Positions 43,878 through 53,347 of a stretch of 64,000 nt of DNA are shown piece after piece (within the stretch, counting starts at the first letter, position 1; every line of letters begins with the position of its first letter). Origin of the DNA: Methanosarcinales archaeon Methan_01 (lineage in GTDB: Archaea > Halobacteriota > Methanosarcinia > Methanotrichales > Methanotrichaceae); contig LUYE01000033.1 in the NCBI GenBank assembly GCA_001602645.1, positions 1 to 64,000 on the forward strand. Reading direction: 5' to 3'. The translations under genes and the position numbers were made by a program. A model generated the notes under the pieces. That model was given only the letters and a program-made list of their open reading frames with translations. It did no database searches and was not told where the DNA came from.

Positions 43878-43895
43878 CGAGGTCGGAGGGACGAT

Positions 43896-44252
43896 ATGGA
43901 GCGGAGAGAGGAAGGCGGAGAAGAGGGCGGGAAAGAGCCCAGGTGTGAGCTGGCCGAGGCCGAGCCGTCCGAAGAGGATCTCTATGGGGTCGACGAGGAC
44001 GAGATATCCCGAGAGATGGAGGCCCTGGGGGCGCGGAAGAGGAGCAGGCATCGCGAGGAGATCGAAGCGGCATTGAAGGCCGCCCTGGAGGGGGCAGAGG
44101 CTGGAGACGGCGCCCTCATCCTCCTCAACCTCGATACCGGCGAGAGCTTATCCTTTGACGGCTACCCCGAAGCCCTGGAGCATGTCCAAAAGCATAAGGG
44201 GAGGTGGTACCTGGCGCCGAGGGGGATCGACCGAACGGCGGCCAAGAGGTGA
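43896..44252 (+). CDS. hypothetical charged protein with a conserved C-terminus
   Basis: 118 residues. The first 60 are strongly charged (Glu/Arg). The C-terminal half is folded-looking: DGALILLNLDTGESLSFDGY, PEALEHVQKHKGRWYLAPRG, IDRTAAKR. A decayed second copy of this 3' end lies at 52691-52774 (EALDYTGTYNDRWYLAPRGI). No family recognised. Probably co-transcribed with the preceding gene. Confidence 0.7.
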   Translation: MERREEGGEEGGKEPRCELAEAEPSEEDLYGVDEDEISREMEALGARKRSRHREEIEAALKAALEGAEAGDGALILLNLDTGESLSFDGYPEALEHVQKHKGRWYLAPRGIDRTAAKR

Positions 44253-44447
44253 TCCCTCCCTTATTGTTATGGGAGTATATCGAATTATATCAGCTATGCC
44301 CACTAAAAATGCTGTAAATATCTCAAAATATCAGTATCGATCGATAAAAAAGGTGGAAAAGAAGTAAGATCGATCAAGAGCAAGGAGGAGGAATCAGAGA
44401 TAATTAAAGAAGGGGGAATGATAAATTGAATTCCTCTCATGTACTTG

Positions 44448-44473
44448 TTAGGTTTTTAGGAATCTTCGCCTAA
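44448..44473. promoter_or_regulatory. composite operator site 6 (TTAGG-N16-CCTAA)
   Basis: TTAGG 44448-44452 and CCTAA 44469-44473, spacer 16 bp, the same as sites 1-5. The third half-site is poor (TAAAT). A further TTTAGG lies inside the spacer. On the + strand a TATA-like TTAAATATT follows at about 44478, in front of the small gene at 44536. This site is more than 9 kb from the others. Confidence 0.5.
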
Positions 44474-44535
44474 ACGCTTAAATATTACTTGATGGAAGTA
44501 ACGTAATACAAACCGATTGTTAAAGGTGCAGAAAA

Positions 44536-44691
44536 ATGATGACAAGGTTCATCCTCTGCATGATACTTGTGGGCATTGCAGGCGCTGCCAATTATATGTA
44601 CCGCGACCGGGATGGAGACATGGATGTTCGAATGGCAGCCGAATCAGCTCTCAAGAAGCTTGGCAGCATTTCTGACAAGAGGTCGGCTTGA
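44536..44691 (+). CDS. 51-residue signal-peptide protein with a HEAT stub
   Basis: From ATG 44536 (a second ATG follows), after TAAAGGTGCAGAAAA. It encodes a signal peptide (MTRFILCMILVGIAGAA) and NYMYRDRDGDMDVRMAAESA, LKKLGSISDKRSA. The segment DMDVRMAAESALKKLG is one HEAT-type helix pair, and NYMY recalls the start of the large secreted protein at 49288. It may be a truncated relative of that family or a genuine small exported protein. Confidence 0.5.
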   Translation: MMTRFILCMILVGIAGAANYMYRDRDGDMDVRMAAESALKKLGSISDKRSA

Positions 44692-44737
44692 CCGTCAATT
44701 CGGTTAAATCGTGCAATCGTCTGGAGTGTGAGTCTCA

Positions 44738-46495
44738 ATGCTTAGAACTGCGATATACCTTGCGATCTTTGTCCTAATCGTTCCGCTCGTCAGCCCTTCA
44801 GGCAATATCCAGAATTCGAGGGTAGGTGAACTGATCATAAATGGCGGTGCGAACGTATCGAAGGTGAATGACAATACGCTCAGAGTCTGCGCAGATGGAT
44901 GCAATTATTCCAGCATACAATCTGCAATCCATGCAGCGATTCCCTGGAGCGTCATAGAGGTTCAAAACGGGAGTTACGATGAGGATCTCAATATAACCAA
45001 GCCTCTTCTTTTCAAATCTGTGGGGGGCATGGTCTTTTATGAGGGCACCATAATGCCCTTTCATTATCCGGTCACCTTTTCCGGGGGGAACCACAAGAAC
45101 CACTTTGCTTCAGTCTATCTCGATTCACCCCCCTGGCACCATAGATGCGAGGCCTGTGAATCTTACGAACAGTTCTCAGAATGCTACCAAGAGTTCGTTG
45201 ACGCTGCTCCGGGTAATGCCAATATCTGGCGAGATTATGCCGCAGATCAAAAAGAGATCTGGCAGAAGTACGAGGACGCGTTGGCCAGCATAGACCAAGC
45301 ATTGCAGATTGATCCCAGGTTTAGCGAAGCATGGGTGATCAAGGGAATATTATTGAACAAACTAGGTCGCTACCAAGATGCTGTCACCGCTTGTGAGAGA
45401 GCAATTGAGCTGGACCGGTTTGATGATGGCGCCTGGAGTGAAAAGGGTTTTGCCTTTTGCCAGATGAAGTCCTATGAGGAGGCTATACTGGCCTACGACA
45501 AGGCAATCAAGCTCGACCCCGAGGATGCCGGCACATGGAACAGCAAAGGAAATGTTCTCTATAAATTGGGCAAGTACGACGAGGCAATACTGGCCTATGA
45601 CGAGGCAATCAAGCTCGACCCCGAGTACGCCAGCGCATGGAACAACAAAGGCACTGCTCTCTATTACCTGGGCAGGTACGACGAGGCGATCCTGGCCTAC
45701 GACAAGGCGATCAGGATCGAGCCCGAGGATGCCGGCACATGGAACAGCAAGGGCTATGCTCTCAAGCGCCTCGGCAGGACAAACGAAGCCAACGCAGCTT
45801 TCGCAAAAGCCCTGGAACTCGGACGGACGGGAGATACAGAGCCTGTAGAGCCACAGAAGGAGAATGAGACCCAAGCAAGGAATGTAACCAGCATCGCGCC
45901 AGCCGAGCAAGAGACAAATTCCATCAGTAGTGAAGATTATTCATCTGGCGAGATCCTCTACTCAGCAGCATTTCTCAATGGCGATATTTGGAAAGATATC
46001 CATTCCTACCATATCAATCAGAATGGCCAGCGCCATATCACTGTATCGAGGCCGGGCTCATTCAGTTGTCATTGGCCTACCAAAAAGCCGTTTTCTGATT
46101 TCGTCCTCGATGTTGAGACGACTGTGGAAGGTGGCCCCGCGGATAACGCTTATGGTGTGGTCCTGCGACAGCAGAATTCTGGAAATGAGTTCTATCGCTT
46201 TAAGATATCTTCTGATGGATATTTCGGATTTGATCTCTGCGAGTCTGGCGTATGGAAGGACATCGTGCCCTGGACCAAATCGGACGTTATCAACGCTGGA
46301 AAGGGATCCAACCAGATCAGAGTGGTGTGCCAAGGAAGCACGTTTTCCTACGAGGTAAACGGCGTAAAGCTGGGTGAGTGCACTGACAGCACTCTTGCCT
46401 CCGGGATGGCGGGCCTCGTTGTAGAAGCGTTATCCCAGGGCGGCGTTAAGGTAGCCTTCGGCAATTTTACCATTAGGGAGATTCCAGGCGAATGA
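44738..46495 (+). CDS. secreted protein: beta-helix-like N-domain, TPR array, carbohydrate-type C-domain
   Basis: 585 residues. Signal peptide MLRTAIYLAIFVLIVPLVSP. Residues 45-130 (CNYSSIQSAIHAAIPWSVIE, VQNGSYDEDLNITKPLLFK) resemble the opening of pectin-lyase/NosD-like beta-helices. Residues 160-370 hold TPRs (DEAILAYDKAIKLDPEDAGT, WNSKGNVLYKLGKY). Residues 400-585 form a beta-sandwich like 3-keto-disaccharide hydrolase/LamG domains (FVLDVETTVEGGPADNAYGV). It is extracellular and probably binds protein or glycan. The last ~600 bp are almost identical to the 3' part of the frameshifted gene at 46863-49267. Confidence 0.8.
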   Translation: MLRTAIYLAIFVLIVPLVSPSGNIQNSRVGELIINGGANVSKVNDNTLRVCADGCNYSSIQSAIHAAIPWSVIEVQNGSYDEDLNITKPLLFKSVGGMVFYEGTIMPFHYPVTFSGGNHKNHFASVYLDSPPWHHRCEACESYEQFSECYQEFVDAAPGNANIWRDYAADQKEIWQKYEDALASIDQALQIDPRFSEAWVIKGILLNKLGRYQDAVTACERAIELDRFDDGAWSEKGFAFCQMKSYEEAILAYDKAIKLDPEDAGTWNSKGNVLYKLGKYDEAILAYDEAIKLDPEYASAWNNKGTALYYLGRYDEAILAYDKAIRIEPEDAGTWNSKGYALKRLGRTNEANAAFAKALELGRTGDTEPVEPQKENETQARNVTSIAPAEQETNSISSEDYSSGEILYSAAFLNGDIWKDIHSYHINQNGQRHITVSRPGSFSCHWPTKKPFSDFVLDVETTVEGGPADNAYGVVLRQQNSGNEFYRFKISSDGYFGFDLCESGVWKDIVPWTKSDVINAGKGSNQIRVVCQGSTFSYEVNGVKLGECTDSTLASGMAGLVVEALSQGGVKVAFGNFTIREIPGE

Positions 46496-46600
46496 AGATG
46501 GGTCAGGTGATAGGTATGAGAAATATTTTTTATTTATATATAGTAGCGGCATTGATTATTGGAGTCGCGGACCCTGCACAATACAATTACGAAAAGCCGA
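45888..46600 (+). repeat. direct repeat copy 1 (about 0.7 kb)
   Basis: Covers the sandwich domain of the first large protein and the beginning of the next gene (signal peptide region). It matches 48658-49376 at roughly 95% over the first 600 bp and less beyond. It is a recent segmental duplication or gene conversion. Confidence 0.85.
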
Positions 46601-46833
46601 GGATTAAAGGAGTAGGCTATCGCAATTCGACTTCGGAGCTAGAGAAAGCCAACTGGTTCTACAACCAGGGCGAGTACGACGAAGCAATTCTGGCATACGA
46701 CGAGGCGATCAGGCTCGATCCTGAGTTTGCCGTCGCCTGGTCCAACAAAGGCCTTGCCCTTAAGGCGCTCGGCCGCACATCCGAAGCAGATGCCGCTTTC
46801 GCCAAAGCCAAGGAGCTGGAGAATGCAGCCTGA
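46516..46833 (+). CDS. small secreted TPR protein
   Basis: 105 residues from ATG 46516 (MRNIFYLYIVAALIIGVADP), after GGGTCAGGTGATAGGT. A signal peptide is followed by a tyrosine-rich linker (QYNYEKPRIKGVGYRNS) and two TPR motifs (LEKANWFYNQGEYDEAILAY, DEAIRLDPEFAVAWSNKGLA). The signal-peptide region is homologous to that of the 1078-residue protein at 49288, so it looks like a short-form paralogue. The longer frame overlaps the stop of the gene before it by ATGA. Confidence 0.75.
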   Translation: MRNIFYLYIVAALIIGVADPAQYNYEKPRIKGVGYRNSTSELEKANWFYNQGEYDEAILAYDEAIRLDPEFAVAWSNKGLALKALGRTSEADAAFAKAKELENAA

Positions 46834-46862
46834 CTGCACATTTTTTTGGTGTGGTGTTAAGC

Positions 46863-49267
46863 ATGAAACGAACCCGTAATATCCTGTCAGGCAGACTGCT
46901 GGCCGCTGTCCTCGCTGTGATGCTGCTCTGCATGCCTGCATTTGCCTGGGGAGACTCGTGGGGCAAGAGTTCTGCCTTCGAGGTGCAGACGACTAATGGC
47001 GGGCTAGATAGCCTATCTGCAGAAGAATGGTTCAACGAAGGCAATGCCCTCTATGACCTGGGCAAACACGATGAGGCCATCAAAGCTTACGATCGGTCGA
47101 TCAGCATCAATCCGCAGTATGCCGAAGCCAGGATCAATAAAGGCAATGCCCTCTATGGCCTGGGCAAATACGATGAGGCCATCAAGGCTTACGATCAGGC
47201 TATCAGCATCAATCCGCAGTATGCCGAAGCCTGGTACAACAAAGGCAATGCCCTCTATGGCCTGGGCAAATACGATGAGGCCATCAAAGCTTACGATCAG
47301 GCTATCAGCATCAATCCGCAGTTTGCCGAAGCCTGGAACAACAAAGGCAATGCACTCAGAGACCTGGGCAAATACGATGAGGCCATCAAAGCTTACGATC
47401 AGGCTATCAGCATCAATCCGCAGTATGCCGAAGCCTGGTCCAATAAAGGCAATGCACTCAGAGACCTGGGCAAACATGATGAGGCCATCAAGGCTTACGA
47501 TCGGGCTATCAGCATCAATCCGCAGTATGCCGAAGCAAAGGCAATGCCCTCTATGGCCTGGGCAAATACGATGAGGCCATCAAGGCTTACGATCAGGCTA
47601 TCAGCATCAATCCGCAGTTTGCCGAAGCCTGGAACAACAAAGGCATTACTCTCGATAACTTAGGCAAGTACGACGAGGCGGTTCAGGCCTATGACGAGGC
47701 CATCAAAGCTTACGATCAGGCGATCAGCATCAATCCGCAGTTTGCCGACGCCTGGTACAACAAAGGCAATGCGCTCAAGGCTCTACACAAATACGATGAG
47801 GCCATCAAGGCTTACGATCAGGCGATCAGCATCAATCCGCAGGATGCCGATATCTGGTACAACAAAGGCAATGCGCTCAAGGCTCTACGCAAATACGATG
47901 AGGCCATCAAGGCTTACGATCAGGCGATCAGCATCAATCCGCAGGATGCCAAAGCCTGGTTCAACAAAGGCGTTGTTCTTGAACTACTCGGCAGGACAAA
48001 TGAGGCCAACGAGGCCTACGCCAAGGCCCGTGAGCTCGACGAGAGCACAACGATTTCAAAACAGCAACCGAAATCGAATGCCAGCGATCCATATTCACAC
48101 CCGACGGGAAATAGTTTATTCAATTGGGAATTTACGATCGCCCTCACGGGATATGAGCAAGAGTATGAGTCAATCGACATAGGAGAATTGGCCCTCGCCA
48201 ACAAGACCGGCCTTTACGATGAAGAACTGATCGACGAGAATCTTACGGAGAGTTCTTCGTCTGCAATTGAAATCAAGAGCAAAATCAACGGAGGTGATGC
48301 GTCATCTCCATCGGATGTCGAGATTCGTATCGGCGAGATTATCAACTGGATCTTTGAGATCGCCAACCCTGGAGCCTCACCGCTTTCCGAAGTGGAGGTT
48401 AACGACAGTCGTTTTGACGTTTATCCCATCTATAAGAGCGGAGATGTTAACGGCGATGTTCTTCTTGACCCGGGCGAGGTCTGGATATTTGAGGCCCAGA
48501 GCATCGCAGAGGAGGGAGATCAAGAGAACACGGCGGGGGTTTGCGGCGTGGACGGCAGAGGAAATCGTCTCTGCGATACTGACACCAGTTATTATTCGGG
48601 TGTTTCTGGCGAAACGAAGGCGATTCATGAAGATCAACAAAACATCGAACATTCAGAGACCAGCATCGCGCCGGCCGAGCAAGAGACAAATTCCATCAGG
48701 AGTGAAGATTATTCATCTGGCGAGATCCTCTACTCAGCAACCTTTCCCAATGGCGATATTTGGAAAGATATCCATTCCTACCATATCAATCAGAATGGTC
48801 AGCGCCATATCACTGTATCGAGGCCGGGCTCATTCAGTTGTCATTGGCCTACCAAAAAGCCGTTTTCCGATTTCGTCCTCGATGTTGAGACGACTGTGGA
48901 AGGTGGCCCCGCGGATAACGCTTATGGTGTGGTCCTGCGGCAGCAATCTTCTGGAAGGGAATTCTATCGCTTTAAGATATCATCAGATGGATATTATGGC
49001 TTTGATCTCCGCAAGTCTGCCGAATGGGAGGACATTGTACCCTGGACCAAATCGGACGTTATCAACACTGGAAAGGCATCCAACCAGATCAGAGTGGTGT
49101 GCCAAGGAAGCACGTTTTCCTACGAGGTAAACGGCGTAAAGCTGGGTGAGTGCACAGACAATACTCTTGCCTCTGGAATGGTGGGCTTCATTGTAGAAGC
49201 GTTATCCCAAGGCGGTGTTGAGGTAGCCTTCGGCAATTTTACCATTAGGGAGCTGCCAGGCAAATGA
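46863..49267 (+). pseudogene. frameshifted gene for a large secreted TPR protein
   Basis: From ATG 46863 the first frame encodes a signal peptide (MKRTRNILSGRLLAAVLAVM) and five TPR units, then at about 47536 ten bases of the next repeat (CTGGTACAAC by comparison) are missing and the frame shifts; it stops at 47663. The other frame is open, with no start codon, from 47537 to 49267. It encodes five more TPRs, a DUF11-like domain (EIRIGEIINWIFEIANPGAS, GDVNGDVLLDPGEVWIFEA) and the same beta-sandwich domain as the gene at 44738. The whole would be about 800 residues. Loss in a near-identical repeat array suggests slippage, reversible or not. Confidence 0.8.
47023..48040 (+). repeat. tandem 102-bp repeats encoding TPR units
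   Basis: Ten units of 34 codons, many nearly identical (KYDEAIKAYDQAISINPQYA). Unit 6 has a 10-bp loss; unit 7 has an 8-codon gain. Such arrays change length by recombination or slippage. Confidence 0.9.
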
Positions 49268-49376
49268 AGAGGCATCAGGTGAGATGTATGAGATATAGCT
49301 TTTATTTATTTATAATCGCGGCATTGATTATTGGTGTCGCGGAACCTGCAAACTACATGTACGAAAAGCCGAGTAT
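48658..49376 (+). repeat. direct repeat copy 2 (about 0.7 kb)
   Basis: Partner of 45888-46600. It includes the 3' sandwich domain of the frameshifted gene and the signal-peptide region of the following gene. Confidence 0.85.
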
Positions 49377-52300
49377 CATGCATGTAGAGACGGTTTTGGG
49401 CTCATATGGCTTTTCTGGGGCAAAACTGATAGAGAGCAAGATTGGATCTTCCCTCTCCTCCGATAATACTCTCGGAGTCGAGATGGAATCCGGCACCTGG
49501 TGCAAAGTAATATCTTCGAAGGAATCTTTGAACAATACAGAAAAGATTGGTGACTATAGGTCTCTTGAACCGCTGTTTGGCGCTCTAAATGATTCGGACG
49601 GAAAGGTTCAAAAGAACGCAGCCGAAGTGCTGGAATATCTGGGATGGAATATATCTGCAGAAAAAAATGAGGCGGAGACAAAGCAGCTTGCCTCTGCTGC
49701 CTCAAGCCATCAAGCCGAGAAAATGCTCGACGAGGGGCGCGCTCTTGCATCCCAGGGGAAGCTCGAAGAAGCCATCCAGGCATTTGACGAGGTCCTGAAG
49801 CTTGATTCTGAAAATCTCACGGCCTGGTACTTGAAGGCCACGATTCTAGCTTGGCAGGGCAAGAGTCAAGAGGCGTATGAGTGCTACGATAAAGTTGCCA
49901 CCGTAAAGAGCGAAGGCAGCATCATTGGCGCATCAATCTTTGGCGGACCCGTTCTTCTGCAATTAGATCAAACGCAGCCTCGCAAATCCGGCATATTCAA
50001 CAGCTATATGCACGGCAGCGTTCTGGACCCCTATGGCCGTCTGCCCATTCTCGATAGTACTATCGGCACGCTGGTGCTCAGTGGAGGAGCGCCGAAGACA
50101 GAAGGCTCTTCCAGGATCAAAGTATGTTCTTCCGGCTGTGCCTATAAAGACTTTAAATCGGCAATTGATGCTGCAATGCCTGGCGAGACCATCGACGTAG
50201 CGGAGGGCACATACTTCGAGGATATCAATATCACAAAATCGCTTTGGTTCCGATCAGAAGGCGAAGGCGTACGTTACGAGGGAACGATCTCTAGCAACGG
50301 ATTTCCCGTGACATTCGAGGGCGAGTCTGCCAATAGTTTTGCAGCAGTTAACCTGTATCCGAAAAGTGTTCAGGATGAGATTCTCGGTCTAAAGGATCCG
50401 GATAGTGATGTCCGATTTGTATCACTAATGGTGCTGGCTCGTGAAAATGATTCCAGAGCTATTGAGCCGATGACGTCACTCCTGTACGATAAAAACGAGC
50501 ATCTTCGAGTGGCTGCGGCCGAAGCGCTTCTAAATATGGGAGTTCGTGGCCAATCTGCTAAAGGCGTTGCCCTCTATTTGACGGGGGAGAAAGAAGCAGC
50601 TCAGCAAAACCTTGATGAAGCCATCAAAAGGGATTCTGCAGATGCCGATGCCTGGTTCTCCAAAGGGTTCGTCCAGGAGTTGGAGAAAAATTATAATGAA
50701 TCAATAGAATGCTATGAAACGGCTACGGGCCTTAACCAGAGCTTTGTTGTGGCTTGGGTGAAGAAGGGATCGCTCCATAAAGAACTGACGCAGTACGACG
50801 ACGCTCTTAGGTGTTATGAAAAAGCCCTGAGCCTCTGCCAGAGCGATGCCAGGATCTGGCACGAGACTGGAGCAATTCTTCTGGAGTGTGACAATCTCAG
50901 CGGTGCGTGGGATTGCTACAACAGAGCTTTGCATATGGGATGGAAAGATACATCGCTCTGGTCAGATGAATGGAAGGATAAGGGCGATTCATTTTGTATT
51001 TCCGGCAATTACAGCCGAGCGGTCGAATGCTATAACGCCTCTATCCGGCTGAATTCTCAGGACCCTGCCATCTGGAACGCAAAAGGCTGCGCTCTGGCCG
51101 CTCAGGAGATGGTTACTGAGGCTACTGAATGCTTCCTCCATTCAACAGCTCTTGATCCTATGTATTCGCCCCCCCGGTACAATAATGGTGTTCTCCTCAA
51201 GCATATTGGTCAGATAGATGAGGCCCTGAAATGTTTCGACGAAGCCGCGAGGCTGGCGCCGGCATATCCTGATATCTGGGAAGCGAGAGGAGAAGCCCTG
51301 CAGGCTCTGGGCCGCAGTTCAGAGGCTGAGGCAAATTGCGCTGCCGCGAAAAAGCTGAATAAAGAGTCAGGCTATGTAGGCCAAAGCGTAACTGAGATCA
51401 AGTCCAGCTCAGGCAACGTCATTACAGAGACGACTGAACTTGAGGCCGAGAGGCAATCATCAATAAATGCCAGCCAGTCAACCCCTGTCTATGATGATCC
51501 TCAGATCTATGATATCATAGCCACCTGGAAATCGCTGCTCGGAAATGAATCAAATGGCAGCTCTGGGAAGAGGGCTGCAAAGTCATCACCTCACGAATCC
51601 ATAAACCTGCGCTGCATATGTAACGCATCCGGTGACCAGAGCGATCCTGTCGTGGGTGGCAACGACCAGGTTGGGTACTATGTGGCCTGGATGGACAACC
51701 GCACCGGGCGTCCTGATATCTACGTATACAGCCTGGCTCAGGAGAAGGAGCTTCCCTTTGCAGTAGGCCCGTATGAGGATATGTACCCGGATATAGATGG
51801 GAGCGTCATCTCCTGGGTGTCTCATAATCCTCGGAACAAGTACTTGATAGAAGATTACTGGTCCATCTGGGCTCTTGATATGTCCAATGCCAATGTTACG
51901 GAGTTGGTCCGCGGCTTGGAGGATGCCACCGATATCTCGATCCGAGGTAATTATCTGACTTACGTTCAACTGCCTGTGCCCGCGTTTGGTGCAAGGATCT
52001 ATAAGAAGCCGCTCTGTGGAGATGAGACCACCCCCGCTATTCCTCCAGCCGGGTCAAATCCGAGATCTGGAGAAGACTTTGTGGTCTTCCAGAGCGATAA
52101 AAACGATAGCTGGGATATCTATATCTGGGAACGAGGTGGCAATCCTGTGCCCCTGCAAAGCGATGGCTACGACCAGATTAATCCGTCCACAGACGAGCAT
52201 ACTGTTGTCTGGCAGGACAACCGCAGTGGGAATTGGGATATATATGCGTTTGATCTGAACAGCAGCCAAGAGATACAGATCACCAAAGATCTGGCGGACC

Positions 52301-52521
52301 AGACCCACCCAGATGTGGAGAGCGGAGTCGTTGTCTGGCAAGATGACAGGAACGGCAATTGGGATCTTTATCTTTATAACCAAAAAGCTCAAACCGAGAG
52401 AGTTATCTGCACGGATGCCGGGAACCAGACCCAGCCACGCATTCGCATGGGGAGGATCGTCTGGACTGATGATCGCAATGGAGGCCAAGATATATATCTT
52501 TGCGAAAGTCTTGCGATCTGA
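49288..52521 (+). CDS. large secreted protein: HEAT, TPR, beta-helix-like and TolB-like propeller domains
   Basis: 1077 residues from ATG 49288 (MRYSFYLFIIAALIIGVAEP). After the signal peptide come a HEAT stretch (LEPLFGALNDSDGKVQKNAA), TPR pair, a beta-helix-like segment (YKDFKSAIDAAMPGETIDVA), a second HEAT unit, about seven TPRs (residues ~420-700), and a C-terminal six-bladed-propeller-like region with repeated WQDNRSGNWDIYAFD and WQDDRNGNWDLYLYN blades, as in TolB/surface proteins. Probably a cell-surface scaffold. The fold order appears as a mosaic of the domains in the two preceding genes. The stop is followed by decayed sequence. Confidence 0.8.
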   Translation: MRYSFYLFIIAALIIGVAEPANYMYEKPSIMHVETVLGSYGFSGAKLIESKIGSSLSSDNTLGVEMESGTWCKVISSKESLNNTEKIGDYRSLEPLFGALNDSDGKVQKNAAEVLEYLGWNISAEKNEAETKQLASAASSHQAEKMLDEGRALASQGKLEEAIQAFDEVLKLDSENLTAWYLKATILAWQGKSQEAYECYDKVATVKSEGSIIGASIFGGPVLLQLDQTQPRKSGIFNSYMHGSVLDPYGRLPILDSTIGTLVLSGGAPKTEGSSRIKVCSSGCAYKDFKSAIDAAMPGETIDVAEGTYFEDINITKSLWFRSEGEGVRYEGTISSNGFPVTFEGESANSFAAVNLYPKSVQDEILGLKDPDSDVRFVSLMVLARENDSRAIEPMTSLLYDKNEHLRVAAAEALLNMGVRGQSAKGVALYLTGEKEAAQQNLDEAIKRDSADADAWFSKGFVQELEKNYNESIECYETATGLNQSFVVAWVKKGSLHKELTQYDDALRCYEKALSLCQSDARIWHETGAILLECDNLSGAWDCYNRALHMGWKDTSLWSDEWKDKGDSFCISGNYSRAVECYNASIRLNSQDPAIWNAKGCALAAQEMVTEATECFLHSTALDPMYSPPRYNNGVLLKHIGQIDEALKCFDEAARLAPAYPDIWEARGEALQALGRSSEAEANCAAAKKLNKESGYVGQSVTEIKSSSGNVITETTELEAERQSSINASQSTPVYDDPQIYDIIATWKSLLGNESNGSSGKRAAKSSPHESINLRCICNASGDQSDPVVGGNDQVGYYVAWMDNRTGRPDIYVYSLAQEKELPFAVGPYEDMYPDIDGSVISWVSHNPRNKYLIEDYWSIWALDMSNANVTELVRGLEDATDISIRGNYLTYVQLPVPAFGARIYKKPLCGDETTPAIPPAGSNPRSGEDFVVFQSDKNDSWDIYIWERGGNPVPLQSDGYDQINPSTDEHTVVWQDNRSGNWDIYAFDLNSSQEIQITKDLADQTHPDVESGVVVWQDDRNGNWDLYLYNQKAQTERVICTDAGNQTQPRIRMGRIVWTDDRNGGQDIYLCESLAI

Positions 52522-52690
52522 AGGTAGGTTGGTTTAGTACGAGAGAAACATGCCAAAGGTGCCTCTGGTCGATCGGTTCTCTGGCAAGACAAGGCCGAGC
52601 AGCTACATGCCTAGCGGATAAGGGCTGAAAGCATCTAAAAAATGGGGTTATCTCGGTAGCGTTGATAATCTCTCTTTTGAGAGCTAATCC

Positions 52691-52774
52691 GAAGCCCTCG
52701 ATTATACGGGAACGTATAATGACAGGTGGTACCTCGCGCCAAGGGGGATCGATCTGGGTGCGATTAGGAGGTAA
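52691..52774 (+). pseudogene. decayed 3' end copy of the gene at 43896
   Basis: The frame reads EALDYTGTYNDRWYLAPRGI and DLGAIRR then TAA, against EALEHVQKHKGRWYLAPRGI-DRTAAKR in the intact gene. Upstream GAGAGCTAATCC matches GAGAGCTTATCC of the intact gene followed by a short deletion. No start; a relic. Confidence 0.8.
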
Positions 52775-52861
52775 TCCCTCTGGCGTGAGGAAGATCCTCT
52801 GATCTTTGTGAAGCATCATGGAAAGTGCAAAAATGTCGGCTATGAGAATGAGCACACGAAA

Positions 52862-53308
52862 ATGAGAAAGTTTCATCTGATCGCGAGAGCCGTGATATTA
52901 AACGGCGATAGCGTTTTATTAGCCCGTCAGAAGGGCATGAGCAACACGTTTCTTCCAGGCGGCCATATAAATATCGGTGAAAGTGCCGTCACAGCTCTGA
53001 AACGAGAGATATACGAGGAGCTCGGCCTGGAGCTAGACGTAGAGGGATACCTTGGAGCTGTGGAGGCGGACTGGGAAGATGGCGGCGCAGAACAGTTTGA
53101 GATAAACCACATCTTTAAGGCAGGCATAAAGGGGACAAGTCTCAGTTCACCTCTGAAATCCCAGGAAGATCATTTAGAGTTTTTGTGGTCGTCGATCGAT
53201 GATCTATACGCGAACAACCTATTGCCCCATCCACTTAAGAAACTGATAATGAATTATGCGGCAGGAGATAGGTCGATCTGGTGGGAAAGCACGCTCGTCG
53301 ATCGATAA
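52862..53308 (+). CDS. Nudix hydrolase
   Basis: 148 residues from ATG 52862 (MRKFHLIARAVILNGDSVLL). The Nudix box is complete: GGHINIGESAVTALKREIYEELG fits GX5EX7REUXEEXGU (given here as positions 37-60 of the protein). The family hydrolyses nucleoside diphosphates linked to other groups; the substrate is not evident. A longer frame begins at 52808 but lacks support. The gene is alone and AT-richer than its surroundings. Confidence 0.9.
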   Translation: MRKFHLIARAVILNGDSVLLARQKGMSNTFLPGGHINIGESAVTALKREIYEELGLELDVEGYLGAVEADWEDGGAEQFEINHIFKAGIKGTSLSSPLKSQEDHLEFLWSSIDDLYANNLLPHPLKKLIMNYAAGDRSIWWESTLVDR

Positions 53309-53347
53309 TAACGCATCAAAAAATATGCTGGCTTCGATCGACGTCCT

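Noticed and set aside
47023-48040. Regular 102-bp repeats that could suggest a CRISPR-like array
   Set aside because: The units are adjacent, 34 codons long and encode TPR motifs in frame; there are no unique spacers.
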